DNA from: Aquifex sp.
Lineage (GTDB): Bacteria > Aquificota > Aquificia > Aquificales > Aquificaceae
Assembly (NCBI GenBank): GCA_003978875.1
Contig: QNXQ01000080.1
Coordinates: 1-8,952 of the forward strand
Reading direction: 5' to 3'
DNA: 8,952 bases
Positions 5,511 to 8,952 of the stretch are shown piece by piece (positions within the stretch are counted from its first letter, which is position 1; each line of letters starts with the position of its first letter). The translations under genes and the position numbers were made by a program. The notes under the pieces are model-generated. The model was not told where the DNA came from, did no database searches, and was given only the letters and a program-made list of their open reading frames with translations.

Positions 5511-6352
5511 ATTTCTTTTATTCTATTCTTTACCTCTTCGATAATCCAGTCTGGAGTGGATGCTCCTGCGGAAATTCCGACTCTTTTGACGTTGGCAAAC
5601 CATTCTGGTTCGAGTTCTTCCGCGGTCTCTATATGATAAGTTTTCGGATTCAATTCCTTAGATATGTGATAAAGTCTTCTCGTGTTCCCGCTGTTCTTTC
5701 CCCCAATTATTATCATTACATCTACCTGCGAGGCGAGTTTTTTCACACTTTCTTGCCTCAACGATGTGGCATTACAAATAGTGTTTATAACCTTTACCTC
5801 TTTCACCCAAAGGGCTATCTCCCCTACAACCTCTTTGAAAAACTGTTCGTTTTGTGTAGTTTGGGCTACTATTCCAACTTTTTCATACTTTAAAGCTTCC
5901 TTAATGTCATCCAGAGTTTCTACAACTATGCCCTTTCCGTTACAAGCTCTAAGATATCCCAGAGTTCCTATTACCTCAGGATGATTCTTTTCACCTACTA
6001 AAACTACGAAATATCCTTCCTCCGTTAGCTTGCAAACAGCTTCGTGAACAGCCTTGACGTAGGGACAAGTTGCATCTATAACATTAAGACCTTTTTTCTT
6101 CAGTTCCTCCTCTTTTTCCGGAGGGATACCGTGGGAACGAATTATTACTGTATCTCCCTCCTTGAAATCCTCTCCGTTACTGGGATATACTCCGAGATTT
6201 TTCAATCTATTTACTTCTTGGGGATTGTGAATTATAGGACCCAAGGTAAATATCCTGCTTTTAGCTTCCTTTAAACTTTCTTCTGCAAGTTTTACAGCTC
6301 TCTTTACTCCAAAACAAAAGCCTGCGTGTTCGGCTATGAGTATTTCAACCAT
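5486..6352 (-). CDS. ispH: 4-hydroxy-3-methylbut-2-enyl diphosphate reductase IspH (LytB)
   Basis: IspH performs the last step of the MEP isoprenoid pathway, reducing HMBPP to IPP and DMAPP with an iron-sulfur cluster. The 288-residue protein shows all key elements: cluster cysteines C13 (AGFCFGVKRAV), C96 (DATCPYV) and C193 (NTICNAT); substrate histidines H42 (GPIIHNP), H75 (RSHG) and H124 with E126 (NHPEVIGT); and the closing SAGASTPDWIIEEV segment. Length and cysteine positions match what I recall for A. aeolicus IspH. No Shine-Dalgarno precedes the ATG, but a TTGACA promoter-like element lies just upstream. The DsbC-like gene overlaps its end and is probably co-transcribed. Confidence 0.97.
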   Translation of the reverse strand: MVEILIAEHAGFCFGVKRAVKLAEESLKEAKSRIFTLGPIIHNPQEVNRLKNLGVYPSNGEDFKEGDTVIIRSHGIPPEKEEELKKKGLNVIDATCPYVKAVHEAVCKLTEEGYFVVLVGEKNHPEVIGTLGYLRACNGKGIVVETLDDIKEALKYEKVGIVAQTTQNEQFFKEVVGEIALWVKEVKVINTICNATSLRQESVKKLASQVDVMIIIGGKNSGNTRRLYHISKELNPKTYHIETAEELEPEWFANVKRVGISAGASTPDWIIEEVKNRIKEICSGQLVS

Positions 6353-6360
6353 GCTTAAAG

Positions 6361-6388
6361 AATATTAAAACCCTTTTAGAAATGTCAA
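6361..6388 (-). promoter_or_regulatory. Candidate ispH promoter
   Basis: On the minus strand a perfect TTGACA (6383-6388) is followed after 16 bases by AATATT (6361-6366), or after 15 bases by TAATAT. Only 8 bases separate this -10 from the ispH ATG, so the transcript would begin at or within a few bases of the start codon, matching the lack of a Shine-Dalgarno. The rest of the 100-base gap to dnaJ holds nothing I can name; I saw no GC-rich terminator for dnaJ there. Confidence 0.5.
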
Positions 6389-6452
6389 TGAGAAATAACT
6401 CATCTTGTAAAGTTCAAAAGTTGGAAAGCTCTAAGAAAACTATAAAAGAAGT

Positions 6453-7538
6453 TTAAATCTTTCTTTTAATTATGCCTGTAATCTTATCCATTAATCCCTC
6501 TTCTTTGTAAATCCCTTCCTCTCCCATGAGCTGTGCTAGTTTCTCTATTAGTTTCTTTTCCTTTTTTGAGGGATTTTTAGGGACTCCTATCCTGATATGA
6601 ACGATTAGGTTTCCCCTTCCTCCGTCAAAGGGATATCCTTTTCCAGGAACCGTTTTGGTTGATCCACATTCTGTACCCGGCTGGATAAAAATTTCTTCTT
6701 CCTTACCTTCAAGGGTAGGGATTTTTACGGTTCCTCCCAGAATTGCAATGGGATAACTTATGACTTTTTCTATATGTAAGTCTTTCCCGACTTTTTTAAA
6801 GATAGGATGTTCCTTTAAAACAACCTTAAGGTATAAATCTCCCGGTTTACCTCCGAAGTAGCCGAGATGCCCTTTTCCTGGAACTTTAAGTACTTCCCCT
6901 TCCTCTGTTCCGGGAGGAACGGTAATCTTTATAGTGTGTCTAACGGAAACCCTACCTCTTCCATAACAGGTGGGACATGGATTTTTTACTATAAAGCCCT
7001 TTCCTTTGCATACGGAACAGGGTCTCGGGAAGTTAAAAATACCGCTTACTCTCTTTCCCTCACCGTTGCATGCATGACAAACTACAGTTTCTGCTTCACC
7101 TCTTACACCTATTCCGTTACAATCGGGACAATCCATCCACCTGCTATAGGTTATTTCTTTTTCACAACCGAGTCCCGCTTCCTCTAAGGATAAGGGAAGT
7201 TTCATTTTTATGTCCTGTCCTTTTCTGGGTCTTCTTTTCTTTCCCTTTTCCCCTTGAATGATACTTTCTACAAATTCTTGAATGTATTCAAGGAAATCCT
7301 TAAATTTGCTTACGTCATTTCTATTGAGAATTGCATCGTACTCTGAGCGTCTTTCTTCATCTATAAGTACGTGATAGGCTTCGTTTATTTCTTTAAATTT
7401 CTCTTGAGCTTTAGGGTCAGGATTTATATCCGGATGGTAAATCTTAACGAGTTTTCTATAAGCTTTTTTTATTTCTTCCTTGGTAGCGTCTCTACTTACT
7501 CCTAAGATTTCATAGTAATCCTTTACTTCCTGCGCCAT
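6453..7538 (-). CDS. dnaJ: DnaJ (Hsp40) co-chaperone with zinc-binding domain
   Basis: DnaJ stimulates the ATPase of DnaK and hands it unfolded proteins. Counting from the ATG at 7538 (361 residues), the J domain covers about 5-70 with HPD at residues 35-37 (YHPDINPD). Four zinc-binding repeats follow: CPDCNGIG, CHACNGEG, CSVCKGKG and CPTCYGRG (about 137-195). Then come the substrate-binding beta domains and a C-terminal helix. The stretch between J domain and zinc module (about 72-108) is charged (GEKGKKRRPRKGQ) and lacks the usual Gly/Phe-rich linker. A TTG at 7539-7541 directly precedes the ATG; I choose ATG, giving MAQEVKDYYEILGV, with no ribosome site visible for either. dnaK and grpE are not adjacent. 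Confidence 0.95.
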   Translation of the reverse strand: MAQEVKDYYEILGVSRDATKEEIKKAYRKLVKIYHPDINPDPKAQEKFKEINEAYHVLIDEERRSEYDAILNRNDVSKFKDFLEYIQEFVESIIQGEKGKKRRPRKGQDIKMKLPLSLEEAGLGCEKEITYSRWMDCPDCNGIGVRGEAETVVCHACNGEGKRVSGIFNFPRPCSVCKGKGFIVKNPCPTCYGRGRVSVRHTIKITVPPGTEEGEVLKVPGKGHLGYFGGKPGDLYLKVVLKEHPIFKKVGKDLHIEKVISYPIAILGGTVKIPTLEGKEEEIFIQPGTECGSTKTVPGKGYPFDGGRGNLIVHIRIGVPKNPSKKEKKLIEKLAQLMGEEGIYKEEGLMDKITGIIKRKI

Positions 7539-7564
7539 CAAATGTATTAGTATTTATCAATTAA

Positions 7565-7595
7565 CTTTATAAGGCTATTAGAAGTCTTTATAAAG
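7565..7595. repeat. Paired TTATAAAG repeats upstream of dnaJ
   Basis: CTTTATAA (7565-7572) and TTATAAAG (7588-7595) form an 8-base inverted repeat around a 15-base loop; the second copy lies in the perfect palindrome CTTTATAAAG (7586-7595). It lies in the 85-base gap between the RNase Y stop and dnaJ, about 27 bases before the dnaJ start. It could be an operator or a weak AT-rich hairpin. It is not a CIRCE element. In AT-rich sequence this may be chance. Confidence 0.25.
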
Positions 7596-7623
7596 ATATA
7601 AAGAGGAAAAAGAAGAAAGAAAA

Positions 7624-8952
7624 TTACTTAGCGTACTCTACGTGTCTTGTTTCCCTTATAACCACCACCTTTATCTGGCCGGGGAAATCGAGTTCCTCTT
7701 CAATCCTCTTTGCTATATCCTTTGAAAGCAGGTAAGCTTCTTCATCGGATATTTCTTCAGGATTTACGATGACCCTTACTTCTCTTCCCGCTTGGACTGC
7801 GTATGCATTGGTTACTCCCTTGAAGGACTTTACAATCTCTTCAAGTTTTTCAAGCCTTCTGATATAAGCTTCGAGGGTTTCCCTTCTGGCTCCCGGTCTT
7901 GCAGCGGAAAGTGCATCTGCCGCGCATACTAAAGCTACTTCGGGATATCTCACTGGTTCTTCGTCGTGGTGGGCTCTTATAGCGTTTATAACAGCATCGG
8001 GTTCTCCGTATTTTTTAGCAAGTTCAACTCCTATATCTGTGTGAGAACCTCCGAGTTCATGAGAAATAGCCTTTCCTATATCGTGAAGAAGACCGGCTCT
8101 TCTGGCTAGTTTTGCGTCAAGGCCTAATTCCTCCGCCATTAATCCCGCTATATAAGCTACCTCTTTTGAATGAAGGAGGACATTTTGGGAGTAGCTTGTT
8201 CTGAAATACAGCTTCCCTATGTAGTAGTAGAGGCCGGGATTTATATCGTGTAGATCCAGTTCGTAGACGGTCTCTTCACCTATCTTTCTAATTTTTTCAT
8301 CAAACTCCCTTTTGACTTCATCTACAACTTCCTCTATTCTTGCGGGATGGATTCTTCCGTCGGCTATAAGCCTCTGCAGAGCCTCTTTGGCTATTTCCCT
8401 TCTGAGCGGGTCAAAGGAAGAAATGGTTACAACATCCGGGGTATCGTCTATTATAAGGTCAACACCTGTAAGGATTTCAAATGTCCTTATGTTTCTTCCT
8501 TCTCTTCCTATAATTCTTCCTTTAAACTCGTTGCTTGGGAGCTCCACAGTTGTAGTCGTGTAGTTTATAGCTATCTGGGGAGCCAGTCTCTGAGTTGCAG
8601 TGGCTATTATCTTTTTGGCTTCAAACTCGGCTTTCCTTTTTGCATCTTCCTCTATCACCTTCATGAGTTTTACCGCATCTCTTTTAGCTTCTTCTTCAAC
8701 TCTTTTAAGTATTTCTTGCCTTGCCTCTTCTATGGTAAGTCGGGCTATCCTTTGCAGTTCTTCCAATTCCTTCTTTTTCAGTTCTTCCAGTTCTTCTTTC
8801 TCCTTCTTTAGCTCCTCTTCTTTTTCTCTTAGCTCAAGTCTAAAGTTATCAAGACTTCTTTCCAGCTCTTTTAACTCCCTCTCCCTGTGTATAAGTTCTT
8901 CTTCTCTCCTTTCCAGAGCTTCCCATCTTCTGTCAAGATGTCTTTCTTTTGC
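7624..8952 (-). CDS. rny: Ribonuclease Y, N-terminus outside the window
   Basis: RNase Y is a membrane-anchored endoribonuclease that starts mRNA decay in many bacteria. The frame is open from the window edge (442 codons visible); the family is usually around 510-560 residues, so some 70-110 residues including the membrane anchor are missing. Visible in order: a long coiled coil rich in Glu/Arg/Lys/Leu (8952 to about 8560); a KH domain with FKGRIIGREGRNIRTFE (GREG at 8497-8508); and an HD domain with the metal-binding pair in GLLHDIGKA (8080-8085), HELGGSHTDIG and AIRAHHDEEP. The C-terminal PGQIKVVVIRETRHVEYAK is typical. An internal TTG at 8764-8766 is only a Leu codon, not a start. dnaJ lies 85 bases downstream on the same strand. 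Confidence 0.96.
   Translation of the reverse strand, partial: AKERHLDRRWEALERREEELIHRERELKELERSLDNFRLELREKEEELKKEKEELEELKKKELEELQRIARLTIEEARQEILKRVEEEAKRDAVKLMKVIEEDAKRKAEFEAKKIIATATQRLAPQIAINYTTTTVELPSNEFKGRIIGREGRNIRTFEILTGVDLIIDDTPDVVTISSFDPLRREIAKEALQRLIADGRIHPARIEEVVDEVKREFDEKIRKIGEETVYELDLHDINPGLYYYIGKLYFRTSYSQNVLLHSKEVAYIAGLMAEELGLDAKLARRAGLLHDIGKAISHELGGSHTDIGVELAKKYGEPDAVINAIRAHHDEEPVRYPEVALVCAADALSAARPGARRETLEAYIRRLEKLEEIVKSFKGVTNAYAVQAGREVRVIVNPEEISDEEAYLLSKDIAKRIEEELDFPGQIKVVVIRETRHVEYAK

Noticed and set aside
5633..6274. Several plus-strand open frames opposite ispH
   Set aside because: Mutually overlapping, Phe/Ser/Tyr rich, without ribosome sites, and opposite an unmistakable ispH.
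6867..7261. Plus-strand open frames opposite dnaJ
   Set aside because: Shadows of the zinc-repeat region; no homology and no start signals.
7600..7626. Polypyrimidine run after the RNase Y stop (minus strand) as a terminator
   Set aside because: No GC-rich hairpin precedes it, so an intrinsic terminator cannot be supported.
8312..8811. Plus-strand open frames opposite rny
   Set aside because: Composition dominated by Phe/Ser/Leu, reflecting the antisense of a Glu/Lys-rich coiled coil.

Overview
The window looks like chromosomal DNA of a deep-branching thermophile of the Aquificales, most likely Aquifex aeolicus or a close relative. The AT-leaning sequence uses many AGG/AGA Arg and ATA Ile codons, and the proteins are rich in Lys and Glu. 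Genes are packed with tiny gaps and overlaps. The IspH protein places its three cluster cysteines at C13, C96 and C193, the numbering I recall for the A. aeolicus enzyme. The species is inferred, not proven.

Layout. (1) 1-224 does not match what follows and may hold the tail of an unknown minus-strand gene. (2) 225-1624, plus strand: the C-terminal half of ffh (SRP GTPase), then rpsP (ribosomal protein S16) and khpA (KH-domain RNA-binding protein), ending in a clear intrinsic terminator. (3) 1634-3243, plus: a tightly coupled trio of a DUF4149 membrane protein, an unknown helical protein and a TauE/SafE exporter. (4) 3121-4542, minus: a MATE efflux pump whose 3' end overlaps the TauE gene by 123 bp tail to tail. 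(5) 4579-5010, plus: a five-helix EamA/DMT-type membrane protein, divergent from MATE by only 36 bp. (6) 4998-6352, minus: ispH followed by a DsbC-like periplasmic thiol-disulfide protein overlapping it by 25 bp. (7) 6453-7538, minus: a DnaJ co-chaperone. (8) 7624 to the window end, minus: RNase Y, whose N-terminus lies outside.

Together these are mostly housekeeping functions: membrane targeting, the 30S ribosome, RNA decay, protein folding, isoprenoid synthesis and transport. I found no mobile element, CRISPR array, tRNA or rRNA. I also found no convincing new multi-gene system. The points most worth a second look are the abrupt break in ffh near base 225, the long convergent TauE/MATE overlap, the likely TTG start of rpsP, the several genes that lack a Shine-Dalgarno and have a promoter-like box almost touching the start codon, and the DnaJ without a recognisable Gly/Phe-rich region.
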